The notes beneath the pieces were generated by a model, which saw only the letters and a list, made by a program, of their open reading frames with translations, ran no database searches and was not told the origin of the DNA. Below, in pieces: positions 37,579 through 52,503 of a DNA stretch of 64,000 bases. The DNA is taken from assembly GCF_026212465.1 (NCBI RefSeq), contig NC_080063.1, positions 5,347,201 through 5,411,200 on the forward strand, read 5' to 3'. This DNA is from Amaranthus tricolor (lineage: Eukaryota; Streptophyta; Magnoliopsida; Caryophyllales; Amaranthaceae). A program made the position numbers and the translations under genes. The first letter of the stretch is position 1. Each line of letters starts with the position of its first letter.

Positions 37579-38649
37579 GTGATACTATTAACTACTTCTA
37601 TTAAGGATTGATTACTTTATAGGTTTCTAATTATAGATGAAGAGGGAATTCTAATTGTGGAAGTATGTGAATATTTTCAGTTGCTTGTGGCTTAAATTCA
37701 GCAAAAATAAAAGGAATGCCTTGTTTTAATATTGAAAGTCAGTTGGTAATTAGAATTAGAGTTGGGAAAATACCAACTAATTTGACCAATAATGGGTTAG
37801 TGGGCTTTAGTTTAGTTTACCTTCTCTTAAGACTCTCTTGGGATTGAAGGGATATGTTTATGACTTTTGTCATAGTCCGTGACCATTCTTAAATTGATCA
37901 CTTAAAACCTTAAAATGATCACTTTTAATTTTTGAAGTAATCATTTTTAATGTTAAAGTGATCACTTTTTATAGAATGATTACTTATAACCTTAAAGTAA
38001 TAACCAACAATTTTAAAGTGATCAATTAGAAAAATTGACTATTATATGGACTCATCTAATGGTAAGACGATCTCATATAATACTTGCTGATTTTTTTAAT
38101 CATATATGATGATTTTATATGCGATAATGTATTAACATTCAAGCTTCACACAAACCCGATATCCCAACCAAGTGTCGATCAAAACCTTATTACTAAGGAT
38201 ATTGAATTTGATCTAAATCGTATTGACTTTACTTGAGCCGAACTCGAATTTGACTCAATTTAATATCGTCTATTGCAAAGATCCAAACTTAAAATGCCCA
38301 AACCTAACCTGAGCCGACCTAAGTCAAACATCTGATGTCTCTAATCTTAAACAACAGAACCAAAAACCCGACCATGAAAACCAATGTCAAAGCCTAACAC
38401 AAACAACACCCAAAAACAAACTGTTGCACCAAGATAAACATGTGCTCAAGATAAATTAGGCTAACACAAACATCATAAACTATAAATATAAGTATGGAAT
38501 GTAGAACCAAAAGGGAGAGTTCTTTGTCGATGAGTAACTAGCTAAAATCGCAGTCCTCAATCGAAAACATATAAAAGATACAATCGTATCAATTTCAACA
38601 AAGGAATAGTACAAGACCCGAGTATTGTGCCGTCTTTTTTCTTCACTCA
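37579..38649. other. Intergenic DNA with short ATCACTTTTAA repeats
   Basis: At 37895-38035 degenerate units of about 22 bp (AAAATGATCACTTTTAATTT, AAAGTGATCACTTTTTATAG and relatives) follow one another. The rest holds the 3' end of the TXNDC9 gene and nothing recognised. Confidence 0.5.
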
Positions 38650-41600
38650 CTAATCGGAATCAGAATCGGGATTAAATGATGATCTGACTGACGTTCGTTT
38701 ACTTTCAGAATAATCATCCTCCTCGTCGTCATCTTTTTTCTTCTCGTTGATGATACCTGCAAATAACCAATCAGTGGCAGATATAAAATCAATGGCCAAT
38801 TTGCTTCATTACTGAGATAGAAGAGAGACATAGGCTACATGCGTCACGATACCTTTCTTGTTCAGCAGATTTTCCAGTTTCCGGGTAGGAAAATCATCTT
38901 TTCCGCCAAGATCTTCAAACCCTACTAATCTGTCAAATGCAATTCCTTTCCTGATTCATTCAGAAACCTCAGATTAATTACTGTAAATTTTTGATTATAC
39001 TGCAGTTGAATGCTTAATATTAATTATCGTCGATGGAATGATATTGAACAAAAGTGAACTAGACAGCATACTAACCTGAACAATATTACACACGGCAAAG
39101 TTTTGATTCCGAGCTTGGATACGAAGAAGGGGGCATTCTGCATATGGTACATATTAGCATGCCATCAGCTAACCATTTGTTAAAATCTTAGACTTCATAT
39201 CGGTAGAAGCACAAAAAATGCAAAGCTTAACAATAGACCAAGCTGCAAATCGGAACGAGTCAAGGAAGTTCATTATTTAAAATCAGCAGCAATTACTAAG
39301 GACACTAACCTCTGCATCCAGTTTGATAAATTTTGTATCAAGGTACTTTGGTGCAAGCGCCTTAAGATGCTTATCCATTATCCTGAAAAAGAAAGCAAAA
39401 AGAACTCTTAAATCTAACAAGGCAAACAACTATACCAAAGCTTTAATCCTATCGACGTGGGGTTGGCTACATGAACCATAAGCGTGGGAATGTCAACTCT
39501 TCATGGTTCATGGTTTGCCTTGTTATTCAGCTCTTATGTCATGAGCCAAATAACAAGTAAACCATGAATAAGTATCTGCAGCAGAGAGGAACTATAATCA
39601 CGCTTAGAATATAAGTATAACGCATAGCAAAAGAAAACAGACTTCTGAACACTCTTTCAGTAGAAGAATAAATGTTGAGATATAGGGATTAGGGAAGTCC
39701 CTGTATTTGTTTATATGAACAACAAAAACTAGACGATCATACATGGGCAGTTATTTAGATGTGTATAACTGATGACGCGAGTATGCGAACAACAGATGAG
39801 TAGGGAAATTTACGAAAAATCCAAATGGGTTAGCTACCTCTGCTCCACTTTCTCTATTGAACTTGCCCATTTAAACAATAAATCTATTTCTTAAGATCTC
39901 AATCCAAGAGATGCACACATCACGAATAAAAAAACCTTAAATGATTACACAAGACAAAGCAGAAAGTGCAAGCTGATGAGATCTGTGCAAAAAGTTCCAT
40001 ATCCTTCATTCTAAAGAAAGGACGGTACATAAACAGACAAGCATTGGGAGGGGGAAAGGGGCAATTATATAACAAAATCAATATTTGAATAGACAGATGA
40101 TCAAGTTGGGCAGGATGAAAAGAAAAAAAAGAAGCTGACGAGATCCAGGCAAAAAAAGTCCATAGCCAGCATTCTACAGAAAGGAGGGGAAATAAATACA
40201 AGCATTGGGGGTGAGATCGTGAGAGTGGCAATCAGATAACAAGCTCAATGTTTGATAAGATAAATGATCAAGTAGCAGGATGTATAGAGCACCTAGTTCA
40301 ATAGACCACAAAAAACGACATTTCAACCAAACCAAAGGATTGTTAAAGATTAAAGAAGATAGGGGTAGTACATTTCACTAAAAATGTATTTGAAGAACAA
40401 ATGCATCAAAAATCATTTCAACAAAATGAATGTCGAATACCAATATCAAAATAGAAAGTTAAACTGGAGATTTACTTGCATCGATAGAACTCTCGATGGT
40501 AGAAATGGCAGATAACTAGTTCGCTGCCAGTTACTTCACCCAAGAAATCACCTTCAGTTATCTCTCTATATTCTCCATGGCCCTGAGTCTTCAGTTTTTG
40601 TCGCTTTTCGGCTTCTTTCTAATCAGAGAAACTCTCATGTGAATACTTTAAAGACGTCAGCAGAAGACACCAAATAAAAAAAAATTTTAAAAGGTGATGT
40701 TGGACTAGAAAAAGTAGAAGTAAAACCTTCAAGGATGCGATTCTCTCGGCATGTAGTTTCTCTAGTTCTGGATCCTGGCATTACAACAAAAAATAGTTGA
40801 GCTATTCAGAAGTACACTTTTGTCTTTTTAAGTTTCCTACAAATATATGTAATTTATTTAGTTTTGGTGAGCTAGTGGGAGAATAAGAGAAAAAACAAGA
40901 AACGTGTGAATGAAATGAGGAAGGAGATTGAGTTTGTGGATACGAATACAGGATAAAGTGTTTGGGTCCACTCCCAAAACATAAATATAGCAAATTCACC
41001 GAAAAGGACAAAAATAGCAAATGTATCAAATTCAAAAAGACAGACGAAAGCAAATCATAAGCAACGAATATGCAACCAAGAAGCTAGGGACTCTAAAACT
41101 TACGTCCATTAACTCATCAAGATCAATCTCATCATTAGCAGAACTTGATGCCTGTGTCTTCTCTTGAGCCAACATTTCCTGTAACACCAATTTAGAGAAT
41201 TATTTAGAACTACAAGCCAAACTTTCAGCATCGAACCCCAAAAAAATGGCTTGAGGTTGGATAACTATAAAGCAACAAACACGAGATTGCATCATGTGTT
41301 TCAATCAAAGTCAAAGCTAAACCGCTTAATCTTTCAATATCGAGATTACAACAAATATTATGTAACTGAACAATCATCAACATCAGAATGATGTAAACAA
41401 CGAAAGACGTTTATTTAATTAACTACTTGGTTCATTAGTTAATAAGAGACTCTTGCCAACCCATGTTTAGTGAAATTTGAGTTTGGAAGGGAGGAAAAAC
41501 AAATGTTTAGTTCTGCCCCCTCCCCATATTTCTCTTGCCAAACTCTTAGGCCAGGATAATCAGCCCAAGAAACCTGTAAGTCTCCTTAAAGTAAAATGTG

Positions 41601-43503
41601 CACCGACATGATAACAAGAAGCAGATTCTAGAAACATGTGTTAACAGAATTGAAGAGTATCAAATCAGGATTTTGGGTGAAGCTAGTTAATACTATGTAT
41701 TACATTTGGATAGAATTGGACAACCATTATGATATAAGTACCTCATTAGTATTATAATTGGCTTAATGTGCTACTTTATGGAGTCATGGGAAAAGGGAAA
41801 ATTAAATTGACATCTAGAAGTTTCTCCATTTATAGGCTATAGTGCATCACATATTATAGTTCTTTGACATGGAGAAGCTCAAAACTGATGAAAACTAGTT
41901 AATAAGATTGTTGCATTAGCAAGGCATTGTAAGTGAACAATCATCAAGCTTTTGAATGAGGGGTAAATTATACACACTGGAACTTCTTGCATGATAATGA
42001 GAGTGGATTTACAAGTGTTGACAGCTCTATTATAAATGCTTTTTCATAAGAGATATAACAAGGACAACACATTTTTGCATGCCTTCCATCCCAAAAAGGC
42101 AGAAACCAAAAGAAAAAACAATCTTGTTATCAAATAAACCAAAAGAAAAAAAAACATGTTTGTGCATGTTTTAGTAGATACTCATAATAAACAACAATTC
42201 CTAGTAGATAAAGTCTCATGATTTATAAACTGCAGTTGCTTGCCACCAAAATATCCCCACACAAATAATATCACTATTAAAATCCCATTCTTCTCATTCA
42301 TTGCTGCAATGTGCATTGCTTCAATTCCTAAAAATTACTACAAATGCTCCATAACAAACTGATGCAACAGGTACAAATGCAATCCTGACATCTCTCACAC
42401 ATGAAGCGGTCACATTGGATTTGGAAAATCTCGGTTTTTCTCCTTCAACTCACAAGGGGGCCTTCCTTGATTGCTTGAATTGGGAAGTTCACTGAGCTCA
42501 AGCTACGATTCTCAGTGATACAATAATGGTCACTCAAACATAAATAGTTCATATACTTCTCACAGAACTCCCAACACGATTCTTCATTCATGTCTTTATG
42601 TTCGTGCATATTAGCTTGTTTCAAGTTTGCAAACCATCACATTAGGTAGACGAGGTGAAAAATAACTTTCTACAATCGAGAATCCAGTGCAAACTTACCA
42701 AAAATGGTGAGATTAAGAATGAAAAATATATTGTAACTAAGAGTGTAAAGAGAAATTGTTTTGGCCTCAGCCCAATTCGCATGAGTTGATCAAGATGCCC
42801 TCAAATGGGTCTGATCCAGCACTCATTCATAGCTCCATGATGACAAGAAACACAAATCTCTATAAATACTCCGCAAAATCCATTGTATGGAGAAAGCTTT
42901 CATAAATTGTCACATCAATTAAATCACTTTCTCTCTAGGATTAAGCTATTACTCTCCATCTCTTCATCTATTCCATTTGCCAATTTAAGTATCAAAGGGC
43001 CTTTGTGAGATAATTAGTATTAAAAATCATGGGGATATAAGACTTTCTCTTTCACTCCAGTGAAAAGACTTCGACTCTCACCACCTACAGCTAAAATTAA
43101 ATTCTCCTTCCTCTTGATTGTTGGCGACTCTCAGGCCTTACCCGATATTACGAGACGATTAGAATTCTGTTTGGTTTTGCACGTCATACTTGCCAACGCT
43201 CTACATTAACAGAACATCTCTTCCTCCCTTATTACCCTAACAACTACTCTTCACACACTTAAAAATTTTAACCTAAGTTTCACCAGAAATAGAAATATTA
43301 TACATCAAGCATGATACAGGAAATGAAGTATAAACCCAGATAATGTTAAACTTTCATTGCACAATAATGAACTATAAGAACATCATAAATTGAAGGGCAG
43401 AGAAAGTAAAAAATTGAACCTTCTGAAGATTGCGAGCAGCGGCAGCCATGACATTACCCATAGCTAAATTGGAGAGAGTTGATTTTACAGAATCTGGCTC
43501 CAT
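38650..43503 (-). CDS. TXNDC9/phosducin-like thioredoxin-fold protein
   Basis: Eight exons join with consistent phases: 43420-43503, 41104-41178, 40727-40774, 40476-40618, 39310-39382, 39076-39137, 38853-38950 and 38650-38756. The product has 229 residues, MEPDSVKST to DSDSD. Order: a coiled N-terminal part (NLQK..EMLAQEK), an acidic segment DEIDLDELMD, the HGEYREITEGDFL segment, then the thioredoxin fold with LVICHFYHREFYRCKIMDKH, KFIKLDAE, and LPCVILF, and a KDDF-rich end. It lacks the CxxC redox motif (YRC only), as is usual for this family. Relatives help the CCT chaperonin fold tubulin and actin. The C-terminus is longer and more charged than usual. The first intron is about 2.2 kb. Confidence 0.92.
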
Positions 43504-45099
43504 TTTTTATGATCTTACTCTGATCTCTTGCAAACAGATTGAAAAGGTTCCTCAGATTCAACAAAGTTTGGAGCAAAAATAATGAAATATACAAAGGATT
43601 TATACTCTTCGAAGAATTACTTAAACCCTGTGGAAGGCAAATTGAAATGAAATAGCTCAAAATCAACGCAGAAATTGGTTTTCTGTAACACTAACCTTAA
43701 ATCTTGGAGATGCCAAAATGCAGAAATTAGTTGAACGAATTGCACAATTGTGAGAATTCGAGATTTGCGGGTTCACTTGTTCCAATTCAATTCAAGGGAG
43801 GAATTGAGATTTGAGGAGCATAGATTAAAAATTACATTTAAGGTATAATGATCTGTAAATTTTAGGATATTCTTCTTTTTGCGAAGAACTTTTGCAAAAA
43901 GTTACATAAAAAATTAACAAAATAGTATTGTATTTTTCAAATTCCACAAAATTAATCGAAATTGATTGGTATATTTATTAAAGATTTTTTTACGGTTGCT
44001 AATTTTAGATAATATTATAAATCATATTTTAACAAATTTTTTTATTTTGTAAACTAAATCTATGCAACTGATGCATATGTTAGAAACACCGACATTAATG
44101 TTGATAGTCTATTTTAGTCATTACGTTCATCATTGATAGTAGAATTGTTAAACCCCACAATAGAATTTTCTCCAATATGCCAACAATGTTAGAATTTTGA
44201 TGTGTTGATTCGAAAAACTGTTATTGCTATGAGTTTGCTTCTTGTTATTAAGTGAAATTTAAATGAATCATAGCATATTGAAATTATTAAGTTGAACTAT
44301 TAAAACTATATTTGTTTGTTGGGTAGAATTTAGACAAGTCGTTGTCTATTTAAAAAAAAATCTTCTTGAGAGTTCTCCTATTGTTAAATGGATTTGATTT
44401 TCAATAAAATGATGACATAAGAAGATGACGTCAAGGGTTTGACAGTTCGAGTCAGAGTAAACTATAAAGTTTGAGTTCAAAACAGAGGTGGAGGTGAAAA
44501 AAGTTAGACTTTATTTAGAGTAAAGTCGAAATGTGCATAATTTGATCCGAGTTTGACCCATTTCAAACTATGGTTGTTTGGCAATTGAGACTCCAGAATG
44601 AAGATTGTGAGATGTGAATGTGGGTGATGCTAGACCTGTCAATTTTTTGACTCAATTTCAAATTTCATCGGAAATTCAATCAAAATTTAGTGGCACATAC
44701 TCCATATATTTTGACCCGTAAATTCTGTACAATTAAATTGAAAAGTAGCCCATCTTTTTTGACCTGCTTGCCCGAATTTATCCACTTTTCAAGTATCATG
44801 TCATTATTTTTCGTCGAAATCTACTTTATTTTGTTGCAAATCAAAGTCTACCGATATTTCAAAATTGGGAGGAAATTTTATTCATGGCTTGTTTTATCCG
44901 AAGACATCAACAACATCATACAAGGGAAGCTTTCGTTTGGGTTATATCAAGCCATCACTCAATTTTATTTGCAATTGTTGGCGCCACACCCTCATGTAAC
45001 AAGCACTCATTTAATCTACCTTTCAAAGATCATTCGTAGTCAAGCATTGTTTCTTTCAAACTTAATTTTAATGTTTAGTTTCTAGTTTGTGTTTTATTT
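43504..45099. other. Intergenic DNA upstream of the TXNDC9 gene
   Basis: The first 300 bp presumably hold its promoter and leader. A 131-codon reading frame at 44690-45085 has no recognisable domain and an AT-driven composition, so I do not call it. Nothing else is seen. Confidence 0.45.
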
Positions 45100-46080
45100 C
45101 ATGTTTTTATTTTTTAGATCGATCCATTTATGTTTTAGTATTTAATTGTAATTAAGAAAAAAGACAAAAATATGTCATGTATTTTAAGTATTGTCAAGAA
45201 GAAATTAAGGATGGAAATCAAATCAAAGCACGGAAGTTATTTAAGTTAAGAGGAAATCAAAGACGGAAATCAAGTCAAAGCACGAAAGCTAATTTCATCA
45301 AAAAAGATGCCAATCTAGGCGTGTGGAAGATCATCTCTTTGAAGTCATTTTAGTCCAAGTAGCTATGTAGTTATTTCCATGTACTCAAATTAAAAAAAAA
45401 ATCAGAAAATAGGTAGTTGTTAGGAGTTATTTTAAGAGTTATTTTCAGAAATATTAGGTAGTTATTTTTTGGTTTTTAAGTGGTTAATTTCTGAATTATT
45501 AGGTGGTTATGAGTCGGGTTTGTAATAAGCAATAATGAGACTGAGGTTACGTGAGAAGTTACTCACAAAATGGACGGTTACCAAGAGTGATAACTGGCCT
45601 CATTGTGTAACTCCCACACATCACTCCAACCGGTTATGCACGGTTGTGGGAGTCGGCTTTCGAGTTAGTTTCTTTCGTTTTTGTTGTCTTTATAAATAGC
45701 TTAGCATGTAATGTAATTTTCAGAAGAGTTGATTAATGAAAAAGAAAACTCGAAACGCTTTGTTTCAATCCTCGTTGTTTGTATGATTCTTGGATTAAAG
45801 TCGTATTAGCAAAAGTTCTTATGCTTGGTGTATTTGGCGCGTGCAACTATGCCTTAAGAGCGTCGTTACTTGCTACGTAAATTCATAGTGAGTTTCGTTT
45901 GTTAGCCATAACTATCCTCCATTTGCATTTTTCGAAAATCAATATGAAAACACAAACAAATTCAGTCCTTGCATTCGACATACACTACCTTTCATTTCCT
46001 TCCATCGTTCTTTCATCGTTCTTTCTTTTAATCCGTGATTAAAGCTTGTAAGAACCCCTGAGAATTAGGCGATCTTACAA
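45100..46080 (+). mobile_element. LTR-like segment (probable solo LTR)
   Basis: A promoter-like CTTTATAAATAGCTTAGCAT lies near 45690, preceded by a GC-richer stretch with AACCGGTTATGCACGGTTG and followed by GAAAAAGAAAACTCGAAACG and T-rich DNA. This resembles plant LTR U3-R-U5 order. No flanking retrotransposon genes or target duplication was found, and the limits are guesses. Confidence 0.35.
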
Positions 46081-48755
46081 CATATTTCTATGCAATTTTT
46101 ATGTTTTAAGTCAATATTTAGTCGAAATCTATTCAGATCTGAATTTAGTATCCAGTTCAATAATTGGAAATCCGATCCAAATTATTCGAGTTTAAAAAAT
46201 CGAATAAATTATCCTAACTAATTCTATATTGTATGATCTAAAAGACTTTCTAAAATCTACAAAACCACAAAATACTCACTGAAAAGACCAACGGAGAACA
46301 TACACATGTTAAGGGAGCAAAACTATAAAAATTGCTTTACAACTTTACTTAAACAATAGTCTTTTGGTTCAAAATTGTTTCACAAATCCTTATTTATTAG
46401 CTAATTTACCAAAGAACTCAATTGCACGATTTTAATAAATTCTAAAGATTGTATTGTGCAAAATGTTTAAATGAGAAAATAACATGATGGTATACAGTAT
46501 ACTAAAAAAAAGGATTGTACTGTATTGACGAGATATTTTAACTTAATGGAAATGTTACAATATTTGACAAATGACAGTAGTTGTTGACATTTTTGTTGAC
46601 TTATTTAATAAGCTAAAAGTATTGGTTCAACTAGTTATAGAAATATTTGTTTAAATTAAATTAAAAAGTTGATTGTTTTTACGAATATAAGGTAATAAAC
46701 TAAAAATCGATGAAAAACTTAAAAACTAACACCAACCTTTTCTTTTTTAAAAATCATCTTTGCAACCCATTAAACTGTTAATCCCTTCGTTCTTTGAAGA
46801 TGTTTATTTCTATTTGTTATTTCAGGTTGTTTTATTTATTGTTCCCATAAATTTTTTTTCTATTTATATCAAAATTATGGACAAAATTAACCATGTTCAT
46901 CCTGATTTTAATATTTTAATTATGCTTATTGCCTTTACATATTTTTCACTAACTTTATTTTTATTTTTATATTGCTTATGTCCTCGTATGTTTTCCACTA
47001 ACTTTATTAAAATATTTTTTTAATAGTGGTCCTCCTATTTTTCCCACTAACTTTCTTTTAATATTTTTTAAAAATTTATTGTCCTCACTTTTTTCTTTCA
47101 AATTTATTATTATATAAATAATAAACTTACCATTTAAAATATTCTATTTTTATAATTTTGGTGAACATTCCTTGTGGAAATTTTTTTATGGAACAAGAGA
47201 GACTATTTATTAAACATCTTTTAAATTTTTTAATCTATTAATAAATTTATTAATGAGTCAAATATAAAAGGAAAAATTGTTTTAAATAATCTCACATATT
47301 GCTCATCTGCTGTGAATAATCTCTACTATTGATTATTCTAAATAAACCATCTTTGTATTTTTTTTGCTGACAGCACCTATTGTTATATTTTAATCGACTA
47401 TTATAGGTACAGATCGACGATGAGGAGTATGGGTAGACAAGCGAAGAAACATAAGAAGGTAAAAGAAGTGAGTATAGCAGCTAGTAGGTACCATCTAATA
47501 TTTATAATAGCCAACCTAATACCTATAATAGCCAGTGAAAATGTGACAAAGAGTGTTGTTAAAAGAATATACAAAAGTTAAAATATTTTAAAATAATCAA
47601 TAGTAGAGATTATTCAAAACAAATAGACAATATATTAGATAAGGTTTACTTTTCCAATAAAAAATCATGAACCAAACCGAAAATAAGAAAGAGTAGCACT
47701 CGTAGAAAGCCTTGAGTTAAAACATGAGCCTTGAGTTAAAACATGAGCATTGAGCATGGCCATGTAAAAAGAACCGAAAGGTCAACATATTCGGCTCTGC
47801 ACACGCTAGTCACCACGTGCCGACACTGACCAGCACCCAGTCTCACACTCAGATTCACTACACGGTCTACTTCTATACCCTCGCCCACACCAACCATTTT
47901 TTTTAATTAATCATTCTCCTCCTCGTCTTTTCTAAACTTCTCCTGCTCGACCACACATTTTTAATTATACTTCCGTACGTCAAACCTTTTGCTATTACTC
48001 ATTAGTCATTAGATTAAATGTGTTTTTCCTTTTTATTTTATTAACAGGTAGGTCAATAATAAAACTTTTTATACCTGATAGGCTAATAGTGGATAGTCGG
48101 TTAAAATAATGATTTTGACCAACTCATTTTATCAAGTGTTTGTTTAATTAATTTTAAATATGTCCGTATAAGTTTCTTGTTTAAAAACAGTTTATTCATA
48201 ATAATAACCTATTTCAACTAGCTAATTCATTAAATATTGTCTAAAATAAGCTAAAATTATCCAGTAAACTATTTTGCAAGATAACCCATATACAAAAATC
48301 AAATCCATAATTTAATCCAAGAAAATAACACTTTATCCATTTCATAATACTTGCAACATTTTATTTTTCACGCAATCCAAGCTAATTCAATTCTTAATAT
48401 ATAAAAATTATAATAATTTAATATTAATGATATTACTTTAAGACAAATCAAACAAGATATCACTTGATTATATTTTAACTTAGATTTAATTACAATATTA
48501 CAAATAATTTAAAACATCATGGTACAAACTTTACAAGTAAGACAACTTACCCTTCTCAAATGTGAACTCTTTGACTAAAAATTCTCCACAATTTACATCC
48601 TTTTCACATTAAATTCAATTCCATTAACCCTTTCATTTAATTTCCTCTCTATATTTGTTTCAACTTCATTGTACAAGTAGAAGTATTTATCAGTCACTCT
48701 CTTTAAAATTCCTCTTTTCACAACTTATTTTCTTTTCTTTTCTTCAAAATACCAA
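46081..48755. other. Gene-poor AT-rich DNA with one MITE-like inverted repeat
   Basis: At 47316-47622 the words GAATAATCTCTACTATTGAT and its reverse complement face each other about 260 bp apart. A MITE-like Stowaway half lies near 48325-48540. At 47709-47745 a 22-bp unit is repeated twice. A CCACGTG G-box lies at 47813. No gene is supported. Confidence 0.5.
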
Positions 48756-51563
48756 ATGACTAAACACAATGCAGATAATCCACCCACATCTTGCTGTTTC
48801 ACTACATTTTACAAAAGATTCATTTGCACCACTAATCTTATTCCTACCCACCCATCTCCTTCTACCCATCATATACCCCTCCAAAAACCCATCAAAATTG
48901 ACCCGTTTACCCACCCATTAACCCATGATCCTTCCACTATTTCAATCAATAACAACAATAACCCTGGAATCATTGCAAGATTAATGGGTTTAGACTCATT
49001 ACCTAACAATCAAAAAAACACCACATTAAACTCACTTTTCAGAAGCAAATCATTGAATTCAATACATTTTATACCCAATTTTGATCCAACCCGAAACACA
49101 TTTCATCGTCGGGCTCGAACCTCTGCTTCTTTCAATGAACAAGGGCATAATTTTTTGGTTAAAATAGATGAGAATTTGGAGGTTTCTGATGATCATATGA
49201 TGTTAGAAGAAACAATGATGTGTGATCATGAATGTAAGAAGAGTAAGAGAGAAAAAAATACTTGTAGAAGAAAAGATAATGGTTATAGGAATGGGAGTAA
49301 GAAAAAGTATGAAGAATGTTATACTTCTAATTATGGAAAGTGTAGTAGGAGTAATTATAGAAGGTCTAGATTTAGTAATATTAATTTAGAGGAGAAGAAT
49401 GTAATACAAAAAAGAAAATTAGTAAAGAAAGGGAAATTTATTGGATCAAGGAAGGAAGTTCAAAGTGATAATCTACTACTATCATCAACTCCTGTTTCTG
49501 TTCTTCATCTTCAAAAGGAATTTATTCCTTTTTCTAAAGGTTTGTTTTTTTGTCTTTTCCTAAATAATTAATGCATCATATTTATTTTTTACTAATTATT
49601 GAGGGCTCTTTTTTAAATTGTAATTCAGAAACTCTCTTTAACACGACGTTAAAATAAAAATCTCATATTTTAATAATAATAATATTAATTTGCCTATTCA
49701 ATTCATGTAAGAAAATTGTTTCACGGATGATGAGAGTTACAAACAAAAATTTGTGTTTAAAAATGAGTAGTCTCATTGATTAATGTACTCTTGTTATTGA
49801 ATTATTTCAATTTTATGGTGTTTTTTTTTTCTATATAATTATACGTGCATTACATTATGGAGTACTAATATATTAATACTAGTTAAGCTTTATTTTTCTT
49901 TATAAAATTCTCTAACTTACTCCAAATAAAAGAAATCAATAATAAAGCTGTCATTTCAAAAAATAAGTTGTATTAATACTTTCTCTATTCTGTTTTTGTT
50001 GCTATATTTATATGGGTATAAGAATTAAAAAAAGGTGGGCACAATATATAAAAGACAATTATTCCTTCTATTTTAATTCTAAATTGAACATGAAAAAAAA
50101 AAAAACTTTTGTACTAAAAATAGGGGTAAAGTAGATATTTAGATAGTAGATATAAAAGTTAAGGAGGTATAGAGTATGATTAAAATAGGGATAAAGTAGA
50201 TATTTATATGGTTGTTTTATTAAAAATAAAAATATAGCAAGTAATTTAAAATTGCCAAAAAAAATATAGTAAGTATTATAGAACGGAGTAACTATATATA
50301 ATAAGGTCACACTTGAGAATTTTTTAGAATGTTTTGGAAAGCTCAAAGTTAATATTGTTAAATAGGGAGTTAGGATTGCATTTATTTTACTACATTTTCT
50401 AATTTTGAAGTATTCTTTATTTTGTTTTATTTTTAAAATTATTAATCAAATCATATTATGGCTCTTAAACCTTAATCTTATATACAAAATGCATTTTGAA
50501 AAGGATAAATCTTAAATGTGGTATTCCTATAGTATAGTATTCCTATAACTTACTTGAGGGTAATCTAGATTCAAATGTTGAATGAATATGGGGCAAAAGG
50601 AATACTAATTAACTCACCGTGCTAGTTTAAATAGAGGGAAGTATATAGTTTCAAAAAATATGCATATATTGGGGGTATGTTAATTTAAATGATTTATTAT
50701 AATTTATTTAGAAAAACTAAATTGAATCTCGTAGAGGCTAGCTAATCCTAAGAAAAGCCACATAGCTTTTCCTAATTAGTTATTGTATATATTTTTATTT
50801 TAAACTTCTTAGAGTTAATGTTAATAAATTAATTCAACCAAAAGCTTAAGTTGGTGATTGCGACTTCATGTATGTTATATATTCTATTATACCCTTAACA
50901 CGAGAGCCTTTTAGGTTAAAAGTGTGGATACGACATAAGTCTACCTCATACTTACAGCAAGTAGTTCCACCTAAAAGGAAGGGTGAATAAGATTATAAGA
51001 TTCGAAGCTTTAACATGGGCTCTGTTACCATATAAAAAAAAATCAATTCAACTAAAATCTTAATCTGATGGTTAACACCCTCATATATGTTATATAATTT
51101 ATCATATATCCTTACATAAAGCATTTGTCTATTTGTAAAAAAGCTAAAATTATTTTCATTCATTTACATTTTTTACTCTCCATCCCAAAATCAATCTATT
51201 CTCACAAGGATTACAACATTTTATAACAATGATATTTGACACTCATTTTATGATTGTTTGGAAACAGGGAAAGGAAGAGACATAACTAAAAATTCAGCAA
51301 AGAGAAAATCATTACCAAAAATGAAAAGTAATGAAAATCTACCACAACCAATTATGCCAAAAATCAAACAAAATTATTTTGTGGAAATGTTGGGACAAGT
51401 TTGTAAGTTGAGTGAAGAGAAAGCATGTGAACCAAAGTGGGTTACAAAGTGTGAATCAATGAAGTTACATTTTGTGGAAGAGTTGTCTAAGGATTTGGGT
51501 CAATATGTGCTTAACTTCTTGTTAGATGAACTTATGTATGAGATTTTGATATCATGTAATTAA
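48756..51563 (+). CDS. DUF3741/TRM-like protein (TON1-recruiting-motif family type)
   Basis: Exon 1 is 48756-49539 and exon 2 is 51268-51563, joined in phase 1 (CTAAAG/GTTTGT and GGAAACAG/GG), giving 359 residues from MTKHNADN. A frame that continues past the donor to 49571 reads intron sequence. Features are PGIIARLMGLDSLP near residue 70 (the DUF3741 motif of LONGIFOLIA/TRM proteins), a basic Tyr/Ser/Arg-rich middle with possible nuclear or microtubule-binding character, TPVSVLHLQKEF (the SPVSVLE-type motif), and a C-terminal segment ending VLNFLLDELMYEI, as in DUF4378. Known relatives act at microtubules with TON1 in cell elongation. No further exon was found in the 1.7-kb intron, but a small one could be missed. 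Confidence 0.75.
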
Positions 51564-52503
51564 GGAACTTGTATGGTATCCTAAAACAAATAATGGATTG
51601 TTAGTTAGTAATTACTTTCTCTGTATTTTTGAGTTTGCATCTTAATATTAAAAAATTCACAATATATAAGATTTATAATGCGAATTTAAAAAGACATATG
51701 AAGTAGTATATAGTGATAGTGACTATTATAGTTAGAGAACATGTAGAAAGCAACAACTATATGAGAATATAGAACTCACGTTTTTAGCTCATCCATTTAG
51801 GTTTTGAGATGATTTGGTTTGTAATTCGAGTCATGTTTCAATTAAAGTAATTATTACTTTTCTTTATTCAGATTTTAAATTTGATTCTTACATAAATTTT
51901 TCTTTTTTTTAGTGTATCATGTAATAAAAAAAACTTTTAGAAAAATATTATCTAAAATCTTTACGCTGCTAAAATTTTTTGTTTTGTAATTTTGGATAAG
52001 GTTGATTTCATTATATAGTACTAACTCCAATTGGAATCATCAGTGGCTACACTTACATAATAACGACTATTCATCTGTTGATATTGTTTTACATTTTATT
52101 GTTTATGTACTAGAAAATATATAATCAATTGAGATTTTTTGATTCCACTCAATGCAAATCTAAAATAAATCTATAATGTATTACCCGAAACTAATTATAC
52201 TACATTGGATAATGTGAAATAAGAAATGTACTAAGTAATATCAACCATAGGATAGGAAGTATAATTCATTCATCTTAATAATTATTTGTAGAGTGAAACT
52301 AAGTTTTAAATTTTAAGAGATGGAATATAACCAAGACTATATATATACTCCAAGCAAAATTAAAGTTTTTCCATATGAGAACTTTTTGATGACATGTTCA
52401 AAACTCTATAAAACTAATAAATTAATAGTCTAAGCGCCAATGATTAGGTGTCTAATTAAGAAAATTTAAAAAAAATAAGCAATTTAAAAAAATAAGCTTC
52501 GGT
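51564..52503. other. Intergenic DNA
   Basis: This follows the DUF3741 gene. It is AT-rich with no gene or clear repeat visible. Confidence 0.5.

Noticed and set aside
44690..45085. 131-codon open frame
   Set aside because: It shows no recognisable domain, no splice or start context beyond chance, and lies in AT-rich intergenic DNA.
46760..47023. 87-codon frame rich in Phe, Leu and Ile
   Set aside because: The composition follows the T-rich DNA; it looks like a chance hydrophobic frame.
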